DNA of 34,662 nt from Phycisphaerae bacterium (lineage in GTDB: Bacteria; Planctomycetota; Phycisphaerae; Sedimentisphaerales; Anaerobacaceae). Under the pieces are notes generated by a model that worked only from the letters and a program-made list of their open reading frames with translations, was not told where the DNA came from and did no database searches. Both the position numbers and the translations under genes were made by a program. Positions 15,801 through 23,786 of this stretch are shown here, piece by piece. Where the stretch lies: NCBI GenBank assembly GCA_030608075.1, contig JAUWIU010000008.1, positions 1 to 34,662 on the forward strand. Reading direction: 5' to 3'. Each line of letters opens with the position of its first letter. Position 1 is the stretch's first letter.

Positions 15801-16235
15801 ATGTGCCTCGACATTGCAGAGATGACAATTGAGGACTATGACGATGTCTTTTCGCTGTGGCAAAGTGTAAAGGGCGTATGATTGCACGAGGATTCGGATT
15901 CGAAAGAGGGTGTTGCAGGATACCTGGAGTGTAATCGGGGTCTTAGCTTTGTTGCGCGCGCCCAGGGGCGAGTTGTCGGCGCGGTTTTGTGCGGTCATGA
16001 CGGCTGGCGCGGGTATCTGCATCATCTGGCGGTTGCCGAAACCCATCGGCGAAAAGGTATCGGCAGGGCGTTGGTTGAGCGGGTGATTGGAAAACTTGAG
16101 CTGCTCGGTATCCGCAAATGTCACATATTCCTTTTTGGCGACAATGTGGCTGCCCGGAAGTTCTGGCAGAGGACGGGGTGGATTAAGCAGGTGGGTTTGA
16201 CAATTATGTCCAAAAATATTGGGCCAAACGGCTGA
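15801..16235 (+). pseudogene. GNAT acetyltransferase interrupted by one in-frame TGA
   Basis: The frame from the ATG at 15801 reads MCLDIAEMTIEDYDDVFSLW, QSVKGV, then TGA (15879-15881), then LHEDSDSKEGVAGYLECNRG and a complete GNAT C-terminus (LAVAETHRRKGIGRALVERV; NVAARKFWQRTGW) to 16235. Family members read roughly 'LW...EGxGLxxxDS', so the stop most likely replaces a glycine codon (GGA to TGA, one base change) with no frameshift. TGA is an ordinary stop elsewhere in this window. A TTG immediately follows the stop, so reinitiation could give a 117-residue C-terminal piece, but that would lack the first strand and helix. Sequencing error is also possible. It lies between two intact GNAT genes. 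Confidence 0.82.
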
Positions 16236-16249
16236 ACAGGGGTAAATAT

Positions 16250-16810
16250 ATGGCAAATAAATTCTTAAAAGAGCTTGAGCTCACGAACGGTACAAAGGTT
16301 GTAATCCGCAGCGCTGAGCCGGACGATGCCCAGGGTTTGCTTGCGCTTTTTGACTCGATTGTCGGTGAAGACAAATACAATGTAACTACTGTTGAGGACG
16401 TTCGGAAATTGAAAATGACCATCGAAAAGGAGCGGGACTGGATTCAAGAGCACAATGCTGATGGCAAAATAATTCTGGTGGCGCAGATTGACGGAACAAT
16501 AGTCGGAGCGGTCCCGATTGAGAATGGCAAACGTACACGAATCGCACATGTTGCAGTGCTGGCTATAAGTGTGCTCAAAGAGTTCAGAGGACTTGGCGTC
16601 GGGAAAACGCTGCTTCAAAGCGCTATCGACTGGGCCGGGGAAGACCCGTTGATTGAAAAAATCGGGCTTGGAGTATTTGCCACGAACAAAAAAGCCATTG
16701 GGTTATACAGAAAGATGGGCTTTGTGGAAGAAGGTCGAAGGATTAAGGAGATAAAGGTCGGCCCGAACAACTATGTGGACAGTATTTTGATGTACAGGTT
16801 TGTTAGATAA
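16250..16810 (+). CDS. GNAT family N-acetyltransferase
   Basis: A 186-residue acetyltransferase starting with NGTKVVIRSAEPDDAQGLLA, the usual first strand and helix of the RimI/RimJ-like group, with the acetyl-CoA motif in LKEFRGLGVGKTLLQ (R-G-L-G-V-G) and the closing ATNKKAIGLYRKMGFVEEGR pattern of GNAT proteins. The last part (NNYVDSILMYRF) matches RimJ/RimL-type or antibiotic-type acetyltransferases, so an amine or protein N-terminus is a plausible acceptor; the exact one is unknown. The ATG at 16250 has AGGGG about seven bases upstream. It begins 14 bases after the interrupted GNAT gene and ends convergent with the Minf_1886 gene. Confidence 0.92.
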   Translation: MANKFLKELELTNGTKVVIRSAEPDDAQGLLALFDSIVGEDKYNVTTVEDVRKLKMTIEKERDWIQEHNADGKIILVAQIDGTIVGAVPIENGKRTRIAHVAVLAISVLKEFRGLGVGKTLLQSAIDWAGEDPLIEKIGLGVFATNKKAIGLYRKMGFVEEGRRIKEIKVGPNNYVDSILMYRFVR

Positions 16811-16861
16811 ATACGGGTGCGGTGATTTGCGGCGGTGGTCGCAGAGCAGGGCGAATGGTCA

Positions 16862-17215
16862 TTAAAACTTGTACTTGTCTTTGAAGACGGTTTTGAAGTC
16901 GTAGACGTCGTTGAAGTCGTCGATGGAATCGGTGGGCTGGGCTTTCATCCACTTCTGTTTTATGAGCAGGTAGACGATTTCGCCGAAGTCACGGGTGGTT
17001 TTGACACCGCCGGTATTCAGCACCAACATTGCCTCTCTGCCCCACTTCTCGAGGGCCAGTTCCGCCAATCCCTTACAAAGCACAGGCCCGCTGACATGGC
17101 CCGGTTCATCGGCGACCTCTTTCATTGTGTATCCAAGGCCCTCATAGACAAACTTTGTGACCTGCACGCTGTATCTGCCGTCTTCCTTGGCGATTTCTTC
17201 AAGGCTTTTTCTCAT
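16862..17215 (-). CDS. Minf_1886 family protein
   Basis: A 117-residue protein that matches my memory of the Minf_1886 family (conserved in Verrucomicrobia and Planctomycetes, function unknown): an early RYSVQVTKFVYEGLGYT segment, HVSGPVLCKGLAELALEKWG in the middle, and TTRDFGEIVYLLI followed by an acidic DSIDDFNDVYDF tail. No membrane segment or catalytic motif is visible. It is the last gene of the long minus-strand array, six bases after metG, so it is presumably co-transcribed with it; whether it is linked to translation is open. The ATG at 17215 has no strong ribosome site, consistent with translational coupling. Confidence 0.85.
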   Translation of the reverse strand: MRKSLEEIAKEDGRYSVQVTKFVYEGLGYTMKEVADEPGHVSGPVLCKGLAELALEKWGREAMLVLNTGGVKTTRDFGEIVYLLIKQKWMKAQPTDSIDDFNDVYDFKTVFKDKYKF

Positions 17216-17221
17216 TTTTCA

Positions 17222-19219
17222 TCAACTGACTCTCTGTCCGGGTTGAGCACCGGGGTCAACCGTCAGCATAAAGACGTCTTTTCCACCGGTGCCCGATGCC
17301 AGAATCATACCTTCCGAGAGCCCGAACCTCATTTTTCTTGGCTTTAGATTCGCAAAATAGACTACCATTTTCCCGGTGAGCTGGTCGGGCTTGTACGCCT
17401 GTGCTATGGCGGCCAGAACCTCTCTTTCGAGGCCGCCAACATCCAGAATCAGTCGGAGCAGTTTGTCGGCGCCTTCGACGGATTCGGCCCGTGTAATTTT
17501 TGCGATTCTCATGTCAATTTTTGCGAAATCATCAATTGTACACTCTGGTGCGATGGGCTCCTCTGGCCCGCTGCGCTCAGGACCGGCAGCTTCTTTGTTT
17601 TGTTCTATCATTTCATTCACCTTACTTCTATCAATTCTATCAACGAGTTTTTCAAATCTGTTTATCCTGTGATTCACAAGGAGCGCTTCGACATCGGCGA
17701 AGTGCAGCCTGTCAACGTTAAGAAATTTTTCCACTTTTTCGGCATATCCCGGCAGGATGGGCTTTAGGTAAATTGTCAGGATTCTTACCGCATTTATCAC
17801 GGCGGTAAGCGTGCTTCTTGTCTCTTCCAGGTCGGTTTTTACGGTTACCCACGGCTGGTGTTTTTCGACATACCGGTTGGCCTCATCTGCCAAAGCGGCA
17901 ACCGTTCGCACAACCGCTGCAAAATTGAGGTTTTCGTAGTTATCTATAATCTGTTGTTTTGCTGCGGTGAGTCTACTGATTAGCTCTTTGCCGCTGTCGT
18001 CTAACCGGCCAAGTTCGGCGTCGAGGTTTTTTGTCAGCATCGGCCCCGAACGAGAGGCCAGATTGGCGAGCTTCCCGACCATATCGGAATTGACCTTGTT
18101 TACGAAGTCATCGACGCTCAGGTCGATATCCTCGATACCGCCGCTCAATTTGCCTGCGTAGTAGTACCGCAGATATTCGGGGTCGAGGTATTTGAGATAG
18201 GTTTCCGCCCGAACAAAAGTCCCGCGCGACTTGCTCATCTTTTCGCCGTTGACCGTTAAAAAGCCGTGTACGAAAAGCTTGTCGGCCGGTTTCAAGCCCG
18301 CCGCTATAAGCATCGCCGGGAAAAACAACGCGTGGAAATACATGATGTCCTTGCCGATAAAGTGATATACCTCATATTCGCCGCTGTTCCACAGCTTGTC
18401 GAAGTCGAGCCCGTTGTTGTCACAGTAATTCTTCGCCGACGCCATATACCCGATGGGTGCGTCCAGCCAGACATAGAAGAATTTGTTCTCCTCACCGGGT
18501 ATTTTAAAGCCGAAATAGGGGCCGTCTCGCGATATATCCCAGTCTTTGAGTCCTGTCTTAAACCATTCATCGAGCTTTTTGACGGTGGATTTCTGCGCGT
18601 AGCCGCCTGAAATGAGGTCTTTGAGCTGTTGTTGGTAATCTGCCAGCTTAAAGAAGTAGTGCTGGCTTTGTCGCCTGACCGGCGGTGTTGAGCAGGTTGC
18701 GCAGCGTGGGTCGATGAGTTCGGTTGGTTCATGTGTCCCGCCGCATTTGTCGCACGAATCGCCGTACTGGTCGTCGGCTCCGCAGCGAGGGCACCGGCCT
18801 CGAATGTACCTGTCGGGCAGGGACATTTTGCATTTCTCACAATAGGCCTGCTCGACATTTCGTTTTACGACCGAGCCTGCCTCGCTGAGGCGATTGAAAA
18901 TCAGCTCGCTAAGGTACTTATTTTCCGGGGAGTGGGTTGAATAGTAATTGTCGAATTCGATTAAGAAGCCGTTGAAGTCGGCTATGTGTTCTTTGTGGAC
19001 CCGCTCGATGAGTTGTTCAGGTTCAATTCCTTCGGCGCGGGCCGTTATCATAACCGGCGTGCCGTGGGTGTCATCGGCGCAAAAATAGAGGCACTGGTTA
19101 CCACAGGTTTTATGGAAGCGTACCCAAATATCCGTCTGGATGTATTCGACGAGATGACCTATGTGTATTGGGCCGTTTGCATAGGGCAGCGCTGATGTTA
19201 CGACAATTTTACGAGCCAT
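17222..19219 (-). CDS. metG: Methionyl-tRNA synthetase
   Basis: Charges tRNA-Met with methionine in the cytoplasm. The 665-residue product has the class I HIGH motif at 19-22 (GPIHIGHLVEY), a zinc-binding connective region with four CxxC knuckles (CEKC, CPRC, CDKC, CATC; E. coli-type), the KMSKS motif in NGEKMSKSRGTF, the anticodon-binding helical domain, and a C-terminal tRNA-binding OB domain (ECTIDDFAKIDMRIAKI to the end) like Trbp111. Length is normal for the dimeric form. The ATG at 19219 has GAAGGGA just upstream and gives the usual start MARKIVVTSALPYANGP; a TTG 54 bases further upstream is less likely. It lies between ricT and the Minf_1886 gene. Confidence 0.97.
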   Translation of the reverse strand: MARKIVVTSALPYANGPIHIGHLVEYIQTDIWVRFHKTCGNQCLYFCADDTHGTPVMITARAEGIEPEQLIERVHKEHIADFNGFLIEFDNYYSTHSPENKYLSELIFNRLSEAGSVVKRNVEQAYCEKCKMSLPDRYIRGRCPRCGADDQYGDSCDKCGGTHEPTELIDPRCATCSTPPVRRQSQHYFFKLADYQQQLKDLISGGYAQKSTVKKLDEWFKTGLKDWDISRDGPYFGFKIPGEENKFFYVWLDAPIGYMASAKNYCDNNGLDFDKLWNSGEYEVYHFIGKDIMYFHALFFPAMLIAAGLKPADKLFVHGFLTVNGEKMSKSRGTFVRAETYLKYLDPEYLRYYYAGKLSGGIEDIDLSVDDFVNKVNSDMVGKLANLASRSGPMLTKNLDAELGRLDDSGKELISRLTAAKQQIIDNYENLNFAAVVRTVAALADEANRYVEKHQPWVTVKTDLEETRSTLTAVINAVRILTIYLKPILPGYAEKVEKFLNVDRLHFADVEALLVNHRINRFEKLVDRIDRSKVNEMIEQNKEAAGPERSGPEEPIAPECTIDDFAKIDMRIAKITRAESVEGADKLLRLILDVGGLEREVLAAIAQAYKPDQLTGKMVVYFANLKPRKMRFGLSEGMILASGTGGKDVFMLTVDPGAQPGQRVS

Positions 19220-19277
19220 TTTTCCCTTCTTCAAAAATCCTTTTGCGAGCAGACGGCGCGTTTCTCCGGACAAATCA

Positions 19278-20264
19278 TTACTGCCTTAAACCTCCCTGGT
19301 CACCGTTTTGATTACAGTCGGCCGTATCATGCCGGATTTGTTTTGCTTGTCGCGCTACCTCCGGCGAGGAAATAGTTTCAATTTCATCGATGGGGAACAC
19401 CATTGTCACGCCGTCTTCGTGCTCGACAGCAACCAGCTGCATCAATATTTGACCATCCACGACTTTGCCTTTTCCGTGTTTTGTTTTTACGATGGTTTTC
19501 TTTTTCGGCAGACGTCGTTTCAGTTCCGTGTAAGTTTCATTTTCATATCGGAGGCAGCATTTCAACCTCCCGCAATATCCGGATATTTTTGACGGGTCAA
19601 GCGTTGCCTTCTGCATCTTGGCCATTCGCATATTGACCGGCTTCAAGGCCCTTAAGAATCTTCTGCAGCAGCACTCCTGCCCGCAGCTTTCCACGTCACC
19701 CAGCAGTTTCCCTTCGTCTCGTGAGCCTATCTGCCGTATTTCAATCCTTGACTGGTATTCATGGGCGAGCTTTTTTACCAACTGTCGAAAATCCACTCGC
19801 CCATCCGCCATAAAGTAAAAGATGACTCTCTCGCCCCCGAATATGTGTTCGGCGTCGACTATCTTCATAGGCAGTTCCATCTCTTTGACCAGGCCCTTGC
19901 AGAATTGAATCTCTTCCTGCACAATTTTCAGCAGGTGTCTCTCCTCGCTTATATCCGCGGAGGTGGCGTAACGGATGAATCTGCCCATCGGCTTTCCAGC
20001 GAAGTCGACCTCGCTGTTGGCGAAATATTGATTGATTTGCTCTTGGCTCAGCTTAAATTGGCCCGCTTTGTAAGCAGAAAGTTGACCGATGAGCCGGCCC
20101 AGCTCAAGACCTCTTTCGGTTTTTACGACGACTCGCGTGGGCACCTTTGGTATCCTGATTTCATGATGCTCAAAGAGGCCGAGCTCATTCATTCGACCAT
20201 AGCGGACCAGCATACGCTTCCTGGGTTTTTCCTGTTTAGCTTTTGGAGCTGCCGTTTTCGCCAT
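19278..20264 (-). CDS. ricT: PSP1-domain protein RicT (YaaT)
   Basis: RicT with RicA and RicF forms, in Bacillus, an Fe-S-containing complex that assists RNase Y in mRNA maturation. The 328-residue product has the PSP1 core with the conserved cysteines: C194, C198-C200 (SCGQECCCRRFL) and C231, C236, C237 (GYCGRLKCCLRYE), preceded by IEIRQIGSRDEGKLLG. The N-terminal 20 residues are basic and variable; the last 30 are a polar tail. The ATG at 20264 follows GAGAGG. It lies between holB and metG, as ricT does near holB and metS in Firmicutes. RicA and RicF are not in the window, so whether the same complex exists here is unknown. Confidence 0.93.
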   Translation of the reverse strand: MAKTAAPKAKQEKPRKRMLVRYGRMNELGLFEHHEIRIPKVPTRVVVKTERGLELGRLIGQLSAYKAGQFKLSQEQINQYFANSEVDFAGKPMGRFIRYATSADISEERHLLKIVQEEIQFCKGLVKEMELPMKIVDAEHIFGGERVIFYFMADGRVDFRQLVKKLAHEYQSRIEIRQIGSRDEGKLLGDVESCGQECCCRRFLRALKPVNMRMAKMQKATLDPSKISGYCGRLKCCLRYENETYTELKRRLPKKKTIVKTKHGKGKVVDGQILMQLVAVEHEDGVTMVFPIDEIETISSPEVARQAKQIRHDTADCNQNGDQGGLRQ

Positions 20265-20323
20265 CTTGCCTCTCTACTTTAAGGCCTATGCTTCACTCAA
20301 CATAATTTTCGCCATCGCTATTG

Positions 20324-21448
20324 TTAAACCCTTATTATATCAGAGTCGGCGAAGTGTAGCAATAGCTGCTCAAAAATGAGCCTTTCATTGACATTGGAGT
20401 CAATGGAGCGGAGGGCACGGTAGGCGTGGGCGATTTCTTCGGCGGCCTGCTCGCAGTCGAAACGCCTCGCAAGGGCTTGTATTTGCTCGCCCTGGTCGAA
20501 GTTGATAATCCCTTTGATGCCGGTTACATCGAGTTTCATTACATCATGCAGGGCGGATATGATTATCCAGATGAGAGTTTTCTGAGTTCTGCGGTTGATA
20601 TCTCTTTTACTGGTTTTCTTGTCGAGTTCGGCCCAGAGTTCGGCGATTCGTTTGCTCTGTTTCAGGAAACGTTCGGCCAGATTCAGTGCGTTGGCGTATT
20701 TATAGCTGGACAGGGAGTTTATTATACCCTTTTTTGTTTGGTAAATATCGGCACCTTCGAGCTCGAGCTGTGCCCATTGAACGCAGCGGCCGAGACTGCC
20801 CTGACCAAGTCGGGCAAAGTATCGCGATTTTTGGTCATCGAGGCCCATTTCTTTCAGCTTTTCAACAACCTTCTCTTCCGCGACCGGTGCAAACCGGATT
20901 GCCTGGCATCTTGACCTGGTGGTCGGCAGCAGTCTTTCGAGGCGCGTGCAAAGAAGTATGATGGAGCAATATTCAGGCGGCTCTTCCAGCACTTTGAGCA
21001 AGGCATTCTGAGAGGAGGTGTTGAGCTTTTCTGATTCAGTGACAACGAAGACCTTGCGCCTCGAAAGGATGGGTTTGATTGACACTTTATCAATCAGGAA
21101 CTCTCGCACGACATCAATTGGCAGCTCTACGGGCGTCTTTTTGCCTTTATTATCTTTCGTGAACTCTAATAATTCTTTGTAGACCAGGTGAAAGTCGGGA
21201 TGTGCGCCGGCTTCGAGCAGCCGACACGACCGGCACGAGCCGCAACTGTCCGCAAACTCGCCCAGCCGGGTTTTTTGGACGACGGGACTTTTACAGAGCA
21301 GCAGCTTGGCCCACTCGCGGGCGGTTTTGAACTTGCCGATACCTTCAATGCCCGCGAAAATATATGCGTGGGCAACCTTGTCGGCGGACAAGGCCCTTTG
21401 CAGAATACTAATTGCTTTATCCTGGCAGAAAATTTCTTTTAGTGACAT
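20324..21448 (-). CDS. holB: DNA polymerase III delta-prime subunit
   Basis: Clamp-loader subunit that helps load the sliding clamp on DNA. The 374-residue product has the AAA clamp-loader layout: HAYIFAGIEGIGKFKTA (P-loop with G-x-x-G-x-G-K), a zinc module of four cysteines (LLLCKS, then CGSCRSC), NTSSQNALLKVLEEPPEYC (sensor/Walker B surroundings), and LLPTTRSRCQAIRF with the SRC motif. The region after about residue 210 is divergent, as is usual in delta-prime. It follows tmk by 26 bases on the minus strand. The ATG at 21448 has only a weak upstream purine stretch. Its 3' end contains a likely promoter for ricT. Confidence 0.93.
   Translation of the reverse strand: MSLKEIFCQDKAISILQRALSADKVAHAYIFAGIEGIGKFKTAREWAKLLLCKSPVVQKTRLGEFADSCGSCRSCRLLEAGAHPDFHLVYKELLEFTKDNKGKKTPVELPIDVVREFLIDKVSIKPILSRRKVFVVTESEKLNTSSQNALLKVLEEPPEYCSIILLCTRLERLLPTTRSRCQAIRFAPVAEEKVVEKLKEMGLDDQKSRYFARLGQGSLGRCVQWAQLELEGADIYQTKKGIINSLSSYKYANALNLAERFLKQSKRIAELWAELDKKTSKRDINRRTQKTLIWIIISALHDVMKLDVTGIKGIINFDQGEQIQALARRFDCEQAAEEIAHAYRALRSIDSNVNERLIFEQLLLHFADSDIIRV
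20334..20362 (-). promoter_or_regulatory. Possible internal promoter for ricT
   Basis: Reading the minus strand, TTGCTA (20362-20357) is followed after 17 bases by TATAAT (20339-20334), with TG one base before the -10 (extended -10). It lies at the very end of holB, about 70 bases before the ricT start codon. The same extended -10 form occurs at the clpC promoter. Confidence 0.45.
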
Positions 21449-21474
21449 AAGAAAAACCGATTGAACTCAATACA

Positions 21475-22107
21475 TCAAGGCACAGCGGTAAGATATTTCT
21501 CAACGACTGCTGCTACTTTTTTGTGAACCGTATCAATTTGTCCCGCTGCATTTATGACGGCAAAGCCGGCCTGCTGCTCAGCCAGTTTTAAGAATCCTTC
21601 GCGGACCTTCCGGTGGTATTGCTGCGGCTTTGCCTCGATTCGGTCCGGCTGGCTGCTCAGCCTGTTCGCTGCGGTTTCCAAATCGACATCGAGTATCACA
21701 GTCAAATCCGGCCAGGGTCTTTCAAGGCAGTCTTTCGCAATTCTTATAACCTTATCCATTCCAAATCCGCCCGCGTAGCCCTGATACGCGCACGTGCTTG
21801 ACAGCCATCGGTCGAGAACGACTGATTTATTTTCTTTTAGCGCCGGCGCGATTTTTTCGGCCCACAGTTGTGCTCGTGCCGCCATGTAGAGCATTACTTC
21901 CGTCCCGGTGCTCATCGCTATGTGCTCCGGGTTCAGGAGAATTTGTCGAATCTTTTCGCCGATAGCGGTAGTTCCGGGGTCTCGAAAACTTTCAACTTCG
22001 ACGCCCTGCCCTTGTAGCCATTGGGCCAAAAGTTTTGTTTGTGTACTCTTGCCGCACCCGTCCGGGCCGTCAAGAACAATGAATTTTACCTTCAGTTTGT
22101 TTTTCAC
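21475..22107 (-). CDS. tmk: Thymidylate kinase
   Basis: Phosphorylates dTMP to dTDP with ATP for DNA synthesis. The 210-residue product has the P-loop DGPDGCGKST (residues 13-22), the DR(Y/F/W) motif as VLDRWLSSTCAYQG (DRW, a conservative variant), the RDPGTTAIGEKIR segment in the place of the usual REPGGT, and a lid region with RLSSQPDRIEAKPQQYHRKV. Length matches the family. The start is GTG at 22107 with an AGG about seven bases upstream. It follows the nucleotidyltransferase gene by 23 bases and precedes holB, an order also seen in Firmicutes (tmk near holB). Confidence 0.95.
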   Translation of the reverse strand: MKNKLKVKFIVLDGPDGCGKSTQTKLLAQWLQGQGVEVESFRDPGTTAIGEKIRQILLNPEHIAMSTGTEVMLYMAARAQLWAEKIAPALKENKSVVLDRWLSSTCAYQGYAGGFGMDKVIRIAKDCLERPWPDLTVILDVDLETAANRLSSQPDRIEAKPQQYHRKVREGFLKLAEQQAGFAVINAAGQIDTVHKKVAAVVEKYLTAVP

Positions 22108-22130
22108 AGATACCTATCGAATTTGACGGG

Positions 22131-22706
22131 CTATCTCGAATCTATGCCTTTCTTCACCCGTGCCAGAAGTTCGTCAAGAAGCTCTTCAACATGCAATTGT
22201 TTGGCCCATTTGTCCAAATAACCGCGGTCGAGGCGGCCCCATTGAACGATTGCTACCCCAACGGCATCCTCAAACTGGTTGCCGCTGAGCACACCTTTCG
22301 ACCACTCCAATTTGCTCAAGATTGCATCCTCTGGTGTAAGTATGCACATGTCAAGTCCCATCAGGTTAACAGTTTGCCTGCGTCCGAACTCTTCCTGGCT
22401 GAACGGTCTGGATTTGCGGATAATCAAATCTGCCTTCCAACCCATTCGAATGTCAATTATATTGAAGGCTAAGCGCCGTCTAAGAGCTTTCTGGGCGGCA
22501 TCGGGGCTGACATAGTAATCTTTCCCAAGCGATTTGGTAAAGCTTTGAAGTTGCGCTTCGGTGGCAGCTATAACTATATCAACGTCGTTGGTGGCTCTTG
22601 GTCGGCCATGAAAACTACTGCCCATGGAGCCGGAAATCATGTATGCAATTCCTGCGCTATCCAGGGCAGCGATGATTTTTCTCAAGAACTCTTTTTGACT
22701 GGTCAT
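22131..22706 (-). CDS. Nucleotidyltransferase-fold protein (DUF6036/AbiEii-like)
   Basis: A 191-residue protein with the minimal nucleotidyltransferase signature: G26-S27 in MISGSMGSSFHGRPRATNDV, the D41-x-D43 pair (NDVDIVI) and a third acid D93 (KADLII). This fold transfers nucleotides to protein or RNA; relatives are antitoxins or toxins of MNT/HEPN and AbiE type systems, as well as stand-alone enzymes. It overlaps by four bases the small gene upstream (22703-22951), so the two are translationally coupled. I recall similar small-protein/nucleotidyltransferase pairs in many genomes; their function has, to my knowledge, not been settled. The ATG at 22706 lies within the end of the upstream gene. 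It sits inside a replication-gene array, which is unusual. Confidence 0.88.
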   Translation of the reverse strand: MTSQKEFLRKIIAALDSAGIAYMISGSMGSSFHGRPRATNDVDIVIAATEAQLQSFTKSLGKDYYVSPDAAQKALRRRLAFNIIDIRMGWKADLIIRKSRPFSQEEFGRRQTVNLMGLDMCILTPEDAILSKLEWSKGVLSGNQFEDAVGVAIVQWGRLDRGYLDKWAKQLHVEELLDELLARVKKGIDSR

Positions 22707-22951
22707 AACAGAGACCGCTTTTCTCCGAAAGCTTGTTGAAATAGCTCCTCACCTATCGTCAGACGCAATAGCTCGCGTTTTATCTTCTGCCGGTCCCAAT
22801 CGGGGTGGCGGTGCCTGAGTCCGGCTTCAACGGTTTGTCGAAGGTTATCGCTCAGTTGAAACGTCATGTGCGCACGAGCGTTGATATCCAACCTTCGTAG
22901 AACTTCAGACTGCACGGAAACGGCGCTGGTGTCGGTATCAGGCGGTATCAT
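22703..22951 (-). CDS. Small partner protein of the nucleotidyltransferase
   Basis: An 82-residue soluble protein: an S/T/D-rich start, an EVLRRLDINARAHMTFQLSD segment, then LRHRHPDWDRQKIKRELLRL and an amphipathic GEELFQQAFGEK end. The 'RHPDW... R..LLRL..GEELF..A' pattern matches my memory of short proteins encoded just upstream of nucleotidyltransferases. No enzymatic motif is visible; the all-helical, charged composition would fit an antitoxin or partner subunit. Stop and start of the pair overlap by four bases. ATG at 22951. The gene upstream, 28 bases away, encodes a membrane protein. Confidence 0.75.
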   Translation of the reverse strand: MIPPDTDTSAVSVQSEVLRRLDINARAHMTFQLSDNLRQTVEAGLRHRHPDWDRQKIKRELLRLTIGEELFQQAFGEKRSLL

Positions 22952-22979
22952 ATTTATTGTTAATTCCTAATCTTGGTTC

Positions 22980-23753
22980 TCAGTCATGACGTTGCGAATT
23001 ATAAACCAAATCGCGAGAAGCTACAAATCTTACCGCTGCAACTGCCGCTACAAAACCAACAAAGTAAACTGCAGCCGCCGCAGCAATTGTCAGGGCATAA
23101 TCAGAAGTTGTGATGTGCGCATCGGCCAGCCGCGAAAAGGGCCAAACAAGGGCTATCGCAATCTGAAGACAGAACAAGAAAATCACGCCCTTTGCGTCAA
23201 GCAGTCTTAGATGGTTGAGCATTTTCCAGGGCTCATGCATCCGGCAGTCAAGGACGATGAGCACTGCGGGCATCAGCAGCACGGGTTTAATCAGAATTAA
23301 CATCATCCCCACAGAATATACGCGGTCGACCGCGGAGACAAGCAGAACCGAGGCGCCGGGCGTGTCCGCATGTGTAAGCTGGTGCTTGATTATAATGAGC
23401 GGTATTCCTAAAGCCGACAGAGCAAGCAGGTAAAGCATACCAAGTCCGACGATCCGCCAAAAAAAGTGCATACCGGTTTTTAGCAGGACAAGAGGTTGTT
23501 CTTGGCTGCCGCCGTGCAGGTACACCGTTCTGGTAAAACCGTACTTAAGAATCATCGAGACCAGGGCAACGCCTATTGAAAAGAACAGGAGCAGCGGATT
23601 TTGCGGTGCCGCTGCCAGGGGCTTATCCTGAGCAAGCAAATCCGCCATAACCAGCGCCATTGACACCAGCACCAGCGTGTAAAGGCCGATGATGAGGCTT
23701 ACTTCCGGATAGCGGCTCTTGAGAATTTTAAGTGTCTGTTTTATTTCGGTCAT
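22980..23753 (-). CDS. Polytopic membrane protein, unknown function
   Basis: A 257-residue protein with about six hydrophobic segments (near residues 18-38, 52-70, 96-121, 134-166 possibly as two, 189-207, 222-245), so an integral inner-membrane protein. The N-terminus is short, charged and probably cytoplasmic. No transporter or enzyme motif is visible and I do not recognise a family; the arrangement recalls small 'DUF' membrane proteins annotated only as hypothetical. It follows dnaE by 33 bases on the same strand and precedes the nucleotidyltransferase module. The ATG at 23753 has no clear ribosome site, so a slightly different start is possible. Confidence 0.8.
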   Translation of the reverse strand: MTEIKQTLKILKSRYPEVSLIIGLYTLVLVSMALVMADLLAQDKPLAAAPQNPLLLFFSIGVALVSMILKYGFTRTVYLHGGSQEQPLVLLKTGMHFFWRIVGLGMLYLLALSALGIPLIIIKHQLTHADTPGASVLLVSAVDRVYSVGMMLILIKPVLLMPAVLIVLDCRMHEPWKMLNHLRLLDAKGVIFLFCLQIAIALVWPFSRLADAHITTSDYALTIAAAAAVYFVGFVAAVAAVRFVASRDLVYNSQRHD

Positions 23754-23786
23754 TTAGATTCTTGCCGATAAATTAAGGCATTGGTT

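Noticed and set aside
15879-15881. TGA as selenocysteine or as a glycine codon
   Set aside because: No selenocysteine-insertion hairpin was evident, family members have glycine rather than cysteine here, and TGA ends other intact genes in the window.
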